This document shows positions 1 through 8,568 of a stretch of DNA of 64,000 bases, one piece after another (position 1 is the stretch's first letter; each line of letters starts with the position of its first letter). The position numbers were made by a program, and so were the translations under genes. This DNA comes from Deltaproteobacteria bacterium (GTDB lineage: Bacteria; Desulfobacterota; Binatia; HRBIN30; JACQVA1). Under the pieces are notes generated by a model that saw only the letters and a list, made by a program, of their open reading frames with translations, searched no databases and was not told the origin of the DNA. Location: positions 186,001 through 250,000 of the forward strand of contig JACOST010000011.1 in the NCBI GenBank assembly GCA_016178705.1, given 5' to 3'.

Positions 1-1
1 G

Positions 2-286
<285 letters not shown>

Positions 287-317
287 GCCGTCAAATCGAG
301 CCTCGTGTGGAGGTAGT

Positions 318-476
318 ATGATGATCAAACAAAATCTCGAGAAGGAGCTGCGCAACTGGCGCGAAGCTCGAGCCCGCAAACAGAGCGGGCGGCAAACGCC
401 GACCGATCGGCGTACGTTGCGGGTGAATGGGCAGGAGGTGGTGGTGGTTACGAAGCCTAAGCGGGCTCTCGCCTAA
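318..476 (+). CDS. 52-residue hypothetical basic protein
   Basis: Short frame starting at ATG 318 with a good ribosome site (GGAGG at 309-313). An in-frame ATG also exists at 321. The product is highly charged and basic, with an N-terminal KQNLEKELRNWREARARK stretch that looks helical and a C-terminal VNGQEVVVVTKPKR beta-like segment. There is no signal peptide or membrane segment. I do not recognise a family. The strong Shine-Dalgarno and downstream position after rpoD support a real gene; its role is unknown. Confidence 0.5.
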   Translation: MMIKQNLEKELRNWREARARKQSGRQTPTDRRTLRVNGQEVVVVTKPKRALA

Positions 477-485
477 CACGCTTCA

Positions 486-502
486 CGGCCGTCTACCGGC
501 CG
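486..502 (+). terminator. Possible hairpin after the small gene
   Basis: CGGCCG (486-491), loop TCTAC, CGGCCG (497-502), lying 9 bases after the stop of the 52-residue gene. No T-run follows, so it is at best a weak or factor-assisted terminator. Confidence 0.25.
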
Positions 503-632
503 GACACTTCCTGATACACGCTTCGCTCCAAACAACTCGCGGTGGCTACCGCCCCGCAGCCGGTGAGGTTTGCCTGCACCGTGTCCTTGGTTGACTGGTT
601 TGGCTTCACCCACTAGACGATGGCAAGCTGGC

Positions 633-977
633 ATGAGTTCCCGACCCTTTCGCTTGTTCACCGCGGCGCTCCTCGGCACGCTCACACTGCCTGCCGCACC
701 GCTGTCGGCGCGACAGCTCAACTGCGCGGCCGTGCGCGCGGCGCTGAACGCCGGCAAGGCTCCGGCCGACGTGGCCATGCAGTTCCACACCTCGACACGC
801 CGGGTCTTCGAGTGCAAGACCGGCAAGGATCAACATCACCACCGTACGCCCGGGAGCGCCCATGGGCCTCATGGTCGGTCCCTGGTGCGCCCAACTCACA
901 CGCCAATTCCGGAACGTGATCAGGCCACGCCGCTGGTGCCAACCCCCGAATCGCCGCGACGTGGCGCGCGCGGCTGA
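633..977 (+). CDS. Small secreted hypothetical protein
   Basis: A 114-residue frame. I start it at ATG 633 because the product then opens with a clean signal peptide (SSRPFRLFTAALLGTLTL, cleavage near APLSA-RQ). The mature part begins QLNCAAVRAALNAGKAPADV and contains two cysteines (NCAAV and FECKTG), a pattern reminiscent of short periplasmic helical proteins. The tail is rich in His, Pro and Arg and low in complexity, so the true end of a folded domain is probably near residue 66. No family recognised; the ribosome site is weak. Confidence 0.45.
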   Translation: MSSRPFRLFTAALLGTLTLPAAPLSARQLNCAAVRAALNAGKAPADVAMQFHTSTRRVFECKTGKDQHHHRTPGSAHGPHGRSLVRPTHTPIPERDQATPLVPTPESPRRGARG

Positions 978-1042
978 GTCGCAACGCCACGCCACTCCCC
1001 GCGGCTTGCCTCGGCTAGCACGCGTCGGTAACGTGAATTCGA

Positions 1043-1858
1043 ATGATAGGGCGAGGCATTGCTGTGTGCGTGGCTCTCGCACTGATCCTCACCGCGCCCG
1101 AGGCGGCGCGCGCCGGGGGAACACGTTACGTACTCGGCCCCGGTAGTTCGATTACCGCGACCTGTCGGGGCTGTGTCGACCCACCGCCCCCGGCGCAACC
1201 GTTGACCGGTTCCTTCGACCTGGAGCCCCTGCCGCTCCCCGGCAACTCCGACGTCGCGGCCGTCACCGGCTTTGACGCGCATGCCGAATCCTTCACCCTC
1301 GCCGGTTCAGGATTTCTGCAGCGGAAGAGCGCGGAGACTCGCCTGGTGGTCGACGCACGGATCAACGATACGACCGTGGTCCTGATCAGCGGGCGACGGC
1401 AAGACATCCATCTCCCCCGTTTCACCGTGATACTCAGCTCGTCGAACTCTCAGTCTATCGGCTACCTCGTGGTGCTGGTGGCGCAGCCCGCCGGTGCCGA
1501 TCAGCACGACAGCGACGGTGACGGCATTGGCGACACGGTCGACAACTGCCGCCACACACCAAATTTCGATCAACACGACGCGGACGGTGATGGGGTCGGC
1601 GACGCCTGCGATCAGTGCGGGGCGACGACCGCCGATCAACCGGTCGGCGACGATGGCTGCAATCTCACCCGCCGCTGCCCGTGCCAAGGCCCACGCAGCG
1701 GCGGGGAATGGTCAGGACAGGGCACATACGTGCGGTGTGTCGCGCGCGCGCTGCGCGAATTGCGACGCAGCGGAAAAATCTCGGCACGCGAAATGGTGGA
1801 TTTGATTCAGCAGGCGTTGCGCTCCGGCTGCGGCCGCACGGCGCTGGCCTGTCGATAG
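1043..1858 (+). CDS. Secreted protein with thrombospondin type-3 calcium-binding repeats
   Basis: 271 residues. An N-terminal signal peptide ([19 protein letters not shown], cleavage before GGTRY) is followed by a beta-rich domain of about 110 residues. Near residues 155-190 are two thrombospondin type-3 repeats, [14 protein letters not shown] and [14 protein letters not shown], whose Asp ladders bind calcium in the known family. The last 70 residues are Cys-rich and helical ([18 protein letters not shown]), typical of unannotated C-terminal modules in such proteins. It probably acts outside the cytoplasm. Partners are unknown. Confidence 0.8.
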   Translation: MIGRGIAVCVALALILTAPEAARAGGTRYVLGPGSSITATCRGCVDPPPPAQPLTGSFDLEPLPLPGNSDVAAVTGFDAHAESFTLAGSGFLQRKSAETRLVVDARINDTTVVLISGRRQDIHLPRFTVILSSSNSQSIGYLVVLVAQPAGADQHDSDGDGIGDTVDNCRHTPNFDQHDADGDGVGDACDQCGATTADQPVGDDGCNLTRRCPCQGPRSGGEWSGQGTYVRCVARALRELRRSGKISAREMVDLIQQALRSGCGRTALACR

Positions 1859-1869
1859 CGGGGCTACGT

Positions 1870-2028
1870 TTACTTCTTGGTGCTGACCTTGCCGCCGTAG
1901 CCGCGCGTCGATTCCACCGCCCACTGCGTGGAACTGTTCAGATATGACAGGATGCCCGCCGCGTCGAAGTAGCGATAGCACCAAATGCTCGCGGCACCGA
2001 GAATCAGACCGTAGATAAACTCCCTCAT
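1870..2028 (-). CDS. 52-residue single-pass membrane microprotein
   Basis: A short frame on the minus strand starting at ATG 2028-2026 and ending TAA 1872-1870. An AGAAGGA ribosome site lies about 8 bases upstream. The product starts MREFIYGLILGAASIWCYRY, one hydrophobic segment right at the N-terminus, followed by a hydrophilic tail ending GYGGKVSTKK. It fills what would otherwise be a 230-base gap between the convergent neighbours. No family recognised; the ribosome site and membrane segment support it being real. Confidence 0.55.
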   Translation of the reverse strand: MREFIYGLILGAASIWCYRYFDAAGILSYLNSSTQWAVESTRGYGGKVSTKK

Positions 2029-2092
2029 TGGGGTCGTCCTTCTGCCCGCATCCTACTCAGCCGCGGACGGCTGGTCAAAACGTTTCGGCGGG

Positions 2093-3469
2093 TTACGGGA
2101 GCTGCACGACCGCGGAGCGGCCACCTTCGAGATACGGCTCGTTGGCGGACACCGAGCGGCTGCCTAGCGCATCAAAGCGATCGATCACCAGCCCGATCAC
2201 CGGCACATCAACCCCACGGACAACCAAGTGCGCCGTGTCGGTGCCAAGGCTGCTCCGGCGCAGCGTGCTGATCTTGCTGAAGCGCTTGCGCAACGTGCAA
2301 TCGAGTGTGGCATTCGCCGACAGGGTCTCCTCAAACTCGTTGATCATCTTCAAGGTGACGCTGGTTGTCGTGCCGCCGAACAGCACATTCTCGGTACACG
2401 GCACGAGAATCAGTTCGCTATCGGCGTCAGCCAGGCTGGCCGCGCTCGTCGCCAGCACACTGAAGTGCAGCCGGTCGGGGCACTGTTCGTACTCCTCGCC
2501 GTCGAGGTGGAACGTGCCGCCGAAATCCCCTGGCGTCAGGCGGCGGAAACCAATGGCGGTGTAGCCGACGGCTTCGGCCGGTGAGGACGACCGCGACACC
2601 AGCGCGCGGCCTTGCAACGCATTGTGCGACCTGAGGTCTGCGTTGCGGGGCTCGACATTGCACTTCAGCTCGCCACTGCCGACGAACGGCGGCGCCGCGG
2701 CGGAGATCAAGAACGGCCGATAGCCCTGGCTCGCCATCCACGACACGGGTTGGTTCGCAGTAAGTGAGAAGCCAAAGTCGGTCTCGTTGCAGCTGACGCT
2801 GTCGATGAATACGCAGTGGACGAGTACCGCGCTGCCAGTGAGATTGACGATTTCGATGCGGGTGTCGCGCGGCAATCCGCCAGCGTCGGCTTCGATCAAC
2901 GGATAGACGAGCAACGCCGATGGCAGCTTCTGCGCCGGTCCGGTGCCGGTGGCCACCGCCAATCCGATCGACGTTAACCCAGGAACGGTCGTCGGGGTTG
3001 GGATGGTCGCCGGGTCGATGGTGGGAGTCGGAGTCGACGTGGGACGCCGTGTTCGCGTGCTCGTCGGTGTTCCGCTCTGCGTGCGTGTTCCGGTCTGCGT
3101 CCGGGTGGAGGTTACGGTTGGCGTTGTTGACAGTGTTCGGGTTGGCCGCGGAGTGAAGGTGCTCGTCGCCGTCAGCGTGGGCCGCCGGGTCAACGTCGCA
3201 GTGGGTGTCAGGCTCGGGCGCCGTGTCAATGTCGCGGTGGCGGTGAGCGTCGGAATCCTGGTGTTGCTCGGCGTTGGCGTCAGGCTGGGCGTGCGAGTCG
3301 GCGGGCGAGTGGCCGTCGTCGTGAAGACCGCGGTTGGACGGCGCGTCAATGTAGCGGTGGCAGGCGCGACGCCGGTAAGTGGCACCGGTGAACTGGATCC
3401 GAGCATGGCGCTGAGTTGCTGCAAGAACGCCAGCAGCGCAGCCGCGAGAAATTCGCCGAAGGAGCCCAT
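2093..3469 (-). CDS. Secreted Thr/Pro-rich protein, paralogue of the upstream gene
   Basis: 458 residues. A hydrophobic N-terminus (GSFGEFLAAALLAFLQQL) is followed by a long low-complexity linker, residues about 36-167, built of TPT/TRRPT units. A folded C-terminal domain of about 290 residues follows. This domain is clearly homologous to the whole mature protein encoded at 3476-4387: both start AQKLPSALxVxP and share DTRIE, PVSW, GELKC, HNALQGRA, YEQCPD and a GGRSA end. The two genes are 6 bases apart and form an operon, so this is a duplication in which one copy gained a stalk-like linker. Function unknown; probably surface-displayed or secreted. Confidence 0.75.
   Translation of the reverse strand: MGSFGEFLAAALLAFLQQLSAMLGSSSPVPLTGVAPATATLTRRPTAVFTTTATRPPTRTPSLTPTPSNTRIPTLTATATLTRRPSLTPTATLTRRPTLTATSTFTPRPTRTLSTTPTVTSTRTQTGTRTQSGTPTSTRTRRPTSTPTPTIDPATIPTPTTVPGLTSIGLAVATGTGPAQKLPSALLVYPLIEADAGGLPRDTRIEIVNLTGSAVLVHCVFIDSVSCNETDFGFSLTANQPVSWMASQGYRPFLISAAAPPFVGSGELKCNVEPRNADLRSHNALQGRALVSRSSSPAEAVGYTAIGFRRLTPGDFGGTFHLDGEEYEQCPDRLHFSVLATSAASLADADSELILVPCTENVLFGGTTTSVTLKMINEFEETLSANATLDCTLRKRFSKISTLRRSSLGTDTAHLVVRGVDVPVIGLVIDRFDALGSRSVSANEPYLEGGRSAVVQLP
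2971..3364 (-). repeat. Thr/Pro-rich coding low-complexity tract
   Basis: DNA encoding residues about 36-167 of the 2093-3469 protein consists of short degenerate units (LTRRPT, TPT, TPTPS). It reads as a Val/Gly-rich frame on the opposite strand, which is a shadow. Such tracts usually form extended, O-glycosylated linkers. Confidence 0.8.
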
Positions 3470-3475
3470 ACACGC

Positions 3476-4387
3476 TTACGGGAACGTCACCGTGGCCGAG
3501 CGCCCGCCTTCGAACGACGGATCGTTGCCCGCCGTCAGGCGAGCGCTGCCAAAAGTGAAATCATCGATCGCCAAGCCCACCAGGGAAAAACTGCTACCCC
3601 GCACGATGAGATGCGCCGTATCGCTCCCGAGGATGCTGCGATCAAGGGTGCCACTGATATCGGCGAGACTCAGACGCTTGAAACACTTGAATTTGGTCGC
3701 CGACGAGAAGGCCTGCTCGAACTCATTGATGATGGTGAACTGCACGTTGGGCTGCGTCGGGACTTGGTTGAGCAGATCCTCGGTACACGGCACCAGCACG
3801 ACCTGGCTCTCCGATACCCCGGACTGCTCGGCTAGCAGAGTGAAGTGCAACTTGTCGGGGCACTGCTCGTAGGTGACTCCGTCGAGGGGAATACTGCCGG
3901 TGTAGTCGCCGTCGACCAAGCGGCGGAATGCGATACCGCTGTACCCGATGGTGCGGCCGTTGTTAGCGAAAACGATGGCGCGTCCTTGCAGCGCGTTGTG
4001 AAACTCAACTTCCGGGCGCGGTGCGATTACCGCACACTTCAACTCGCCTTCGCCAAAGAATGGCGGCACGCGGCTGAAGGTCGTGACATCGCTGAACCCT
4101 TTGCTCGCCAGCCACGAAACCGGCTGGAACGGGCTCATGCTGAGAAAGAAGCCGATCTCGTTGCAACTGTGGTCCGACGCGTCGCCGGAAACGTAGAAGC
4201 ATTGCAGATCAATCGCCTGGTCGGTCAAATTCAGCAGCTCGATGCGTGTATCTTGAGTAGTCGGGATGACCTTGATGAAGGGGAGGACCACAAGCGCCGA
4301 CGGCAGCTTCTGCGCCGGCGGGCCGGCCACCGCCTGTGTGGCCCCGAGCACCATCCCTAGCCCCAGCAACAATCGCGCAAGTCGCAT
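3476..4387 (-). CDS. Secreted hypothetical protein (tandem paralogue)
   Basis: 303 residues from ATG 4387, chosen because the product then opens with a signal peptide (RLARLLLGLGMVLGATQAVA). The ATG at 4426 would add 13 polar residues before it. The mature protein is one beta-rich domain beginning AQKLPSALVVLP, with paired cysteines (LQCFYV, DHSCNE, GELKCAV, YEQCPD, VPCTED) that could form disulfides. It is the simple form of the domain found in its downstream neighbour. No enzymatic motif seen; family not recognised. Confidence 0.75.
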   Translation of the reverse strand: MRLARLLLGLGMVLGATQAVAGPPAQKLPSALVVLPFIKVIPTTQDTRIELLNLTDQAIDLQCFYVSGDASDHSCNEIGFFLSMSPFQPVSWLASKGFSDVTTFSRVPPFFGEGELKCAVIAPRPEVEFHNALQGRAIVFANNGRTIGYSGIAFRRLVDGDYTGSIPLDGVTYEQCPDKLHFTLLAEQSGVSESQVVLVPCTEDLLNQVPTQPNVQFTIINEFEQAFSSATKFKCFKRLSLADISGTLDRSILGSDTAHLIVRGSSFSLVGLAIDDFTFGSARLTAGNDPSFEGGRSATVTFP

Positions 4388-4516
4388 CGTCTTCTGCCAA
4401 TCCCGCGTTACCAAACCCGGCACCAACCCAGGCGAGCGCGCATCGTAAACGGCGCCGGGATGTAAATCAACCTAAAAACCGGACGCCGCACGAAATTCCG
4501 CGTTCCGCTTGGCGTT

Positions 4517-5032
4517 TTGCTGCATGCTCGCTATCGTACCGGGGTGGCGGACGAAGCGCGATTCTGTCAGCACTGCGGCGGCGCGTTACATCGGCGAGCC
4601 CTCGATACCCGCCAAGCATGCCCGGCATGCGGCCGAGTCAGCTATCGCAATCCCGCGGTCGGCGTCGCGGTCGTTGTGATGGAATCGGGACGGTTGCTGC
4701 TCGGGCGACGCCGGCGCGGACCCTACGCTGGACTGTGGTGCATCCCCTGCGGTTACGTCGAGTGGGACGAAGACATTCGCGACGCCGCGCGCCGCGAGTT
4801 TCTCGAAGAGACCGGTCTCGAAGTCGATCTCGGCGAGATCTGCGCCGTGCACTCGAACTTTCACGATCGCGCCCGCCAGACTGTCGGCGTCTGGTTCTGG
4901 GGCACGATTCGCGGCGGACGCCTGGCGGCGGCTGACGATCTCGACGAGGCGGCGTTCTTCGCGCTTGACGCGGCGCCGCGATTGGCGTTTCCCACCGATG
5001 GGGTGGTGATCGACACGCTGCGAAAGAAGTGA
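4517..5032 (+). CDS. NUDIX hydrolase with N-terminal zinc ribbon
   Basis: 171 residues. The N-terminus carries a zinc ribbon (CQHCGG and CPACGR, residues about 17-40), as in NudC-like pyrophosphatases. The NUDIX fold follows with a complete box starting GYVEWDE and ending REFLEETGL (residues about 78-100). Its glutamates bind the metal that hydrolyses X-linked nucleoside diphosphates. Compared with NADH pyrophosphatase NudC (about 260 residues) the N-terminal domain is missing, so substrate cannot be assigned; it may be an ADP-ribose or dinucleotide pyrophosphatase. A GTG at 4544 could be the true start, since it lies just before the ribbon. Confidence 0.85.
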   Translation: MLHARYRTGVADEARFCQHCGGALHRRALDTRQACPACGRVSYRNPAVGVAVVVMESGRLLLGRRRRGPYAGLWCIPCGYVEWDEDIRDAARREFLEETGLEVDLGEICAVHSNFHDRARQTVGVWFWGTIRGGRLAAADDLDEAAFFALDAAPRLAFPTDGVVIDTLRKK

Positions 5033-5035
5033 AGA

Positions 5036-5051
5036 CCAGCGGTCGCGCTGG
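5036..5051 (+). terminator. Small GC hairpin after the NUDIX gene
   Basis: CCAGCG-GTCG-CGCTGG begins 3 bases after the stop codon. There is no following T-run, so termination strength is doubtful. Confidence 0.25.
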
Positions 5052-5212
5052 CTGCGGCTGAAACGCGCGCTCCACCGCGAGTTCACCTTGACTTTGCGGC
5101 GCCTTTCGGGGCAGATAATCGGCGATTGTCCCGGCACGTCCTGGCACCACCGCGACGTCCCTAGGGCAATACATCCGACACCAATCACGGTTTACTTTAA
5201 GGAGGAACAAAG

Positions 5213-6157
5213 ATGGCGCGTTTGCTCGAAGGGAAGGTTGCGATCATCACCGGTGCGGGCCGCGGGATCGGTCGTGAGGAGGCACTGACGATGGCGCGAC
5301 ACGGCACCAAGGTCGTCGTCAACGATCTCGGCGGCGGGTTCGACGGCAGCGGGGCCAGCACCGGTCCGGCGCAAGATGTCGTAAACGAGATCAAGAAGAT
5401 GGGCGGCGACGCGGTGGCCAATGGCGAAAGCGTCACCGATTTCAAAGGCGCGAAGCGCATCGTCCAATGCGCGATCGACACCTTCGGCAAGCTGAACATC
5501 GTCGTCAACAACGCCGGCATCCTGCGCGACCGCATGATCTTCAACATGGCCGAGGAGGATTGGGACGCGGTCATCGCTGTGCACCTCAAGGGTTCGTTCA
5601 ACATGGCGCGGCATGCGTGCGAGTACTGGCGAGAGGAGCACAAGAAAGGCAACATCCTCAACGGTCGCGTCATCAATACCGCGTCCGACGCGGGACTGCT
5701 CGGCAACCTTGGCCAGGGGAACTACGGTTCAGCCAAGGCCGCACTGGCAGCGATGGCGATCATCATCGACAAAGAAATGGCCAAGTATGGCGTGACCGCG
5801 AATGCTATCGCGCCGATCGCTCGCACCCGGCTGACGGTTGATGCGACTCCCTCGACGGCGGCGATCATGGGCCGCGAAGTCAAGGAAGGCGAGTTCGACG
5901 CCTTCGGACCGCAGCACATCTCTCCGCTGGTAGCCTGGTTGGCCAGTGACGATGCGAAGGATGTGCACGGCGAAGTGTTCCGCGTCGGCGCCGGCACCGT
6001 CTGGCTCATGCAAGGCTGGCACGCCGTCGGAAAAGTATCGAAGCGCGCTGTTTGGGACGCTGCGGAGCTGGGAAGCGCCCTGAAGACAGAGTTAGGGAAG
6101 GGCGCGACCGCGAAGGAAGACATGACCGCCATGCTGATGACCGCGATGCAGGGGTGA
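5213..6157 (+). CDS. SDR-family dehydrogenase, (3R)-hydroxyacyl-CoA dehydrogenase-like
   Basis: 314 residues with a near-perfect ribosome site (AAGGAGGA 5199-5206). Classical SDR features: TGAGRGIG cofactor loop (residues 13-20), NNAG (about 101-104), catalytic Ser in NTASDAG and YGSAK for Tyr/Lys. The insert NDLGGGFDGSGAS after beta-2 and the roughly 60-residue C-terminal extension resemble the dehydrogenase domain of peroxisomal multifunctional enzyme type 2, which oxidises (3R)-hydroxyacyl-CoA. The likely role is beta-oxidation-like metabolism of acyl or steroid side-chain CoA esters. Substrate is inferred from the family, not shown by the sequence. Confidence 0.85.
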   Translation: MARLLEGKVAIITGAGRGIGREEALTMARHGTKVVVNDLGGGFDGSGASTGPAQDVVNEIKKMGGDAVANGESVTDFKGAKRIVQCAIDTFGKLNIVVNNAGILRDRMIFNMAEEDWDAVIAVHLKGSFNMARHACEYWREEHKKGNILNGRVINTASDAGLLGNLGQGNYGSAKAALAAMAIIIDKEMAKYGVTANAIAPIARTRLTVDATPSTAAIMGREVKEGEFDAFGPQHISPLVAWLASDDAKDVHGEVFRVGAGTVWLMQGWHAVGKVSKRAVWDAAELGSALKTELGKGATAKEDMTAMLMTAMQG

Positions 6158-6165
6158 AAGACAAG

Positions 6166-6254
6166 GTAGACGGTAGGCAGAGGGCGGTAGGCAGCAAGAG
6201 TCGAAGAGCGGCTTTGCCAGCCACTGCCTACTGTCTACTGCCCTCTGCGTACTA
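6166..6254 (+). repeat. Imperfect inverted repeat built from GTAGGCAG-type units
   Basis: The left arm (6166-6194) contains two GGTAGGCAG units. The right arm (6224-6254) contains their complement in the order CTGCCTACTG then TCTACTGCCCTCTGC. The arms can pair imperfectly over about 28 bases. The element fills the whole gap between the SDR stop and the phosphatase start, ending 3 bases before the ATG. It looks like a dispersed palindromic element rather than a classical terminator. Confidence 0.55.
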
Positions 6255-6257
6255 CTC

Positions 6258-6737
6258 ATGTCCTACCGCAACATTCTCTTCATCTGTCACGCCAACACCA
6301 GCCGCAGCATCATCGCGGAGGCGTTGCTCAAGAAGATGATCGCCGAGCGCGCGCTGCACGACCACCTGTCGGTGGAGTCGGGCGGCATCGCAGCCTACGC
6401 GCGCGACGGTGCACTGGTGTCGATGGACGCGCGCCTCGTTCTGCGTGACGAAGGCATTCACATCGCCCCCGAGTCGGTCTCCACCGATCTCAAGCGCAAT
6501 CGTCACATGGTCGCCGATGCCGACCTCATCCTGGCGATGACGCAGGAACAGGTTCGCATGATTCGCGACGCCTTTCCCGAAGCCGACGGCAAAGCGGTGT
6601 TCACGCTCAAGGAGTTTGCCGGCGGTCAGGGCGACATCGAAGATCCCGCCGGCCGCGATGAAGATTTCTTCGCCGCCTGCCGCGACGAGATCAAGCGCTG
6701 CCTCGAGCAAGCCATCGAGCGGCTCGCGCCGCGTTGA
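6258..6737 (+). CDS. Low-molecular-weight protein-tyrosine-phosphatase family protein
   Basis: 159 residues. The P-loop CHANTSRS (CX5R, residues 10-17) sits after the first beta strand NILFI. The general-acid loop is present late as EDPAGRDEDFF (the DP motif). These are the hallmarks of LMW-PTP and the related arsenate reductases; the ordinary LMW-PTP layout (about 155 residues) fits best. It may dephosphorylate a bacterial tyrosine kinase or a small substrate. There is no Shine-Dalgarno; the palindromic element ends immediately upstream, so translation may depend on its folding. Confidence 0.85.
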   Translation: MSYRNILFICHANTSRSIIAEALLKKMIAERALHDHLSVESGGIAAYARDGALVSMDARLVLRDEGIHIAPESVSTDLKRNRHMVADADLILAMTQEQVRMIRDAFPEADGKAVFTLKEFAGGQGDIEDPAGRDEDFFAACRDEIKRCLEQAIERLAPR

Positions 6738-6821
6738 GATCAGCCACCTCGCGTCATCTCGATATCTCGTCGATAGCCTCCCGCCGTGGACGGGAAGTCC
6801 CGCGATGCGCTATCGTCGTGC

Positions 6822-7726
6822 ATGTCCTCGGTGCTGAAGTGTGCCGTGTACCTGCCCAACTTCGGCGCGCTCGGCTCAGCCCGAACCCTCGCGCAACTGG
6901 CCGCGGAGGCGGAAGCGGCGGGCTGGGACGGCTTCTTCATCTGGGATCACATCGCGCGCCCTATCGCGATCGACATGGTCGATCCGTGGGTCGCCCTCGC
7001 CGCAATCGCCATGCGCACCACCACCATCCGCATCGGTGCGCTGGTGACGCCGCTGCCGCGCCGCCGCCCCTGGAAGCTGGCGCGCGAAACCAGTTCGCTC
7101 GATCACCTCTCCGGCGGACGACTCGTCGTCGGTGTCGGCAGCGGCAGCTCGGGCGGGCGCGCGGTGGAATGGAGAAGCTTTGGCGAGGAGTGGAATGGAG
7201 AAGCTTTGGCGAGGAGATGAACGACAATGCGCGCGGCGCGATGGTCGATGAAGCGTTGGCGGTCCTCACCGGATTGTGGAGCGGCCAGCCGTTCAGCTTC
7301 GATGGCGCCTACTATCGCGTGACCGAGGCGCAGTTTCTTCCGCCCCCACTGCAGTCGCCGCGCATCCCGATCTGGATCGCGGGCAATTGGCCGAACCGGC
7401 CACCGATGCGCCGCGCGGCACGCTGGGACGGCGTATTCCCTTGGTTTGGACGTGAGGGCGAAAGCATCGCGCAGCTCAAAGCGGTCATCGACTACACATG
7501 CGCGCATCGCCACAGCGAAGCGCCCTTCGATGTCGTCTACCCAACGGCGCCGCTCGCTCGCCATGATCGGGCCGGCGCGGCGGCGGCCCTCGCTTCATTC
7601 GCCGATGCGGGCGCGACCTGGTGGCTTGAGCGCATCGAACCCGGTTACTTTGGTGGCACATGGCAGGGCCCATGGCCGTTCGAAGCGATGCGCGATCACA
7701 TTCGCGGCGGCCCACCGAGAGAGTGA
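6822..7726 (+). pseudogene. LLM-class flavin-dependent oxidoreductase disrupted by a 26-bp tandem duplication
   Basis: Frame one runs from ATG 6822 (SSVLKCAVYLPNFG...) through the FMN/F420 TIM-barrel motifs WDGFFIWDHIARP and LARETSSLDHLSGGR, then hits a stop at 7218-7220. The remainder (MNDNARGAMVDEALAVLTGL, then PRIPIWIAGNWPNRPP) continues in another frame to 7726. The cause is visible: a 26-base unit is present twice in tandem (7165-7190 and 7191-7216). Removing one copy restores GRAVEWRSFGEEMNDNARG and a single frame of about 290 residues. Either the gene was recently inactivated or the assembly carries an error. The neighbouring SDR starts 6 bases downstream, so it is the first member of a catabolic operon. 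Confidence 0.85.
7165..7216 (+). repeat. 26-bp perfect tandem duplication
   Basis: Two identical adjacent copies, 7165-7190 and 7191-7216, inside the LLM oxidoreductase gene. 26 is not a multiple of three, so the second copy shifts the frame. Confidence 0.95.
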
Positions 7727-7731
7727 GATCA

Positions 7732-8541
7732 ATGGACACATTCACAAGCAAGGTTGCGATCATCACCGGCGGTGCCTCCGGCATCGGCCAGGCGCTCGGC
7801 GCCGCGTTGGTGCTACGCGGCGCCCGGGTCGTGCTGGCGGATGTGAACGGCGACGGCGCGCGAGTGGCGGCGGCCGCGCTCGCAGCGGGCGCCGCCACCA
7901 GCGCAACGCTGGACGTCACCGACGCGGCCAGCGTCGAGCGTGTGATCAACGAGACGGCCTCGACGCTGGGCCGTCTCGACTATCTCTTCAACAACGCCGG
8001 CATCGCCACTATGGGCGACGCGCGTCACATGACGCTCGCGGACTGGAATCGACTCGTCGATGTGAACCTTCGCGGCGTCATCCACGGTGTCGTCGCCGCC
8101 TATCCGCTGATGATCCGACAAGGGTTCGGACACATCGTGAATACGGCGTCGCTCGCGGGTCTGGTGCCGCCGCCAGGCGCCACCGGCTACGCAATGACCA
8201 AGCACGCCGTGGTCGGCCTGTCGTTGGCGTTGCGCGGTGAGGCCGCCGCATACGGCGTGCGCGTCAGCGCCGTCTGTCCAGGCGTCATCGACACACCGAT
8301 CAAAGATCACATGCAGTGGCTCAACACCACCCGCGACGCGGTGCTCAACGACATCCCGATACGATTGTATGCGCCCGACGCCTGCGCCCGCGACATCGTG
8401 AATGGCGTGGCACGCAATCGGGCGATCATCGTCGTCACCGTCCACGCGAAGATCGCCTGGTTGCTCTATCGCCTGGCGCCGCGGCTGATGCTGCGCGTCG
8501 GGCAAACGCTGGCGCAGCGCAGCGCGCTGCTCAAGCGATGA
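7732..8541 (+). CDS. SDR-family oxidoreductase
   Basis: 269 residues from ATG 7732. Motifs in order: TGGASGIG (cofactor loop, residues 12-19), LADVN (an acidic residue after beta-2, so NAD is likely preferred), NNAG near residue 90, NTASLAG with the catalytic Ser and YAMTK for Tyr/Lys. A C-terminal hydrophobic and basic segment (IAWLLYRLAPRLMLRVG) may associate with membrane or form a dimer surface. It follows the broken LLM gene by 5 bases and precedes a flavin monooxygenase gene, which suggests alcohol/ketone interconversion in the same pathway. The exact substrate cannot be read from the sequence. Confidence 0.85.
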   Translation: MDTFTSKVAIITGGASGIGQALGAALVLRGARVVLADVNGDGARVAAAALAAGAATSATLDVTDAASVERVINETASTLGRLDYLFNNAGIATMGDARHMTLADWNRLVDVNLRGVIHGVVAAYPLMIRQGFGHIVNTASLAGLVPPPGATGYAMTKHAVVGLSLALRGEAAAYGVRVSAVCPGVIDTPIKDHMQWLNTTRDAVLNDIPIRLYAPDACARDIVNGVARNRAIIVVTVHAKIAWLLYRLAPRLMLRVGQTLAQRSALLKR

Positions 8542-8568
8542 GCCGTTCTCGATACAGGAGCGCACCCG

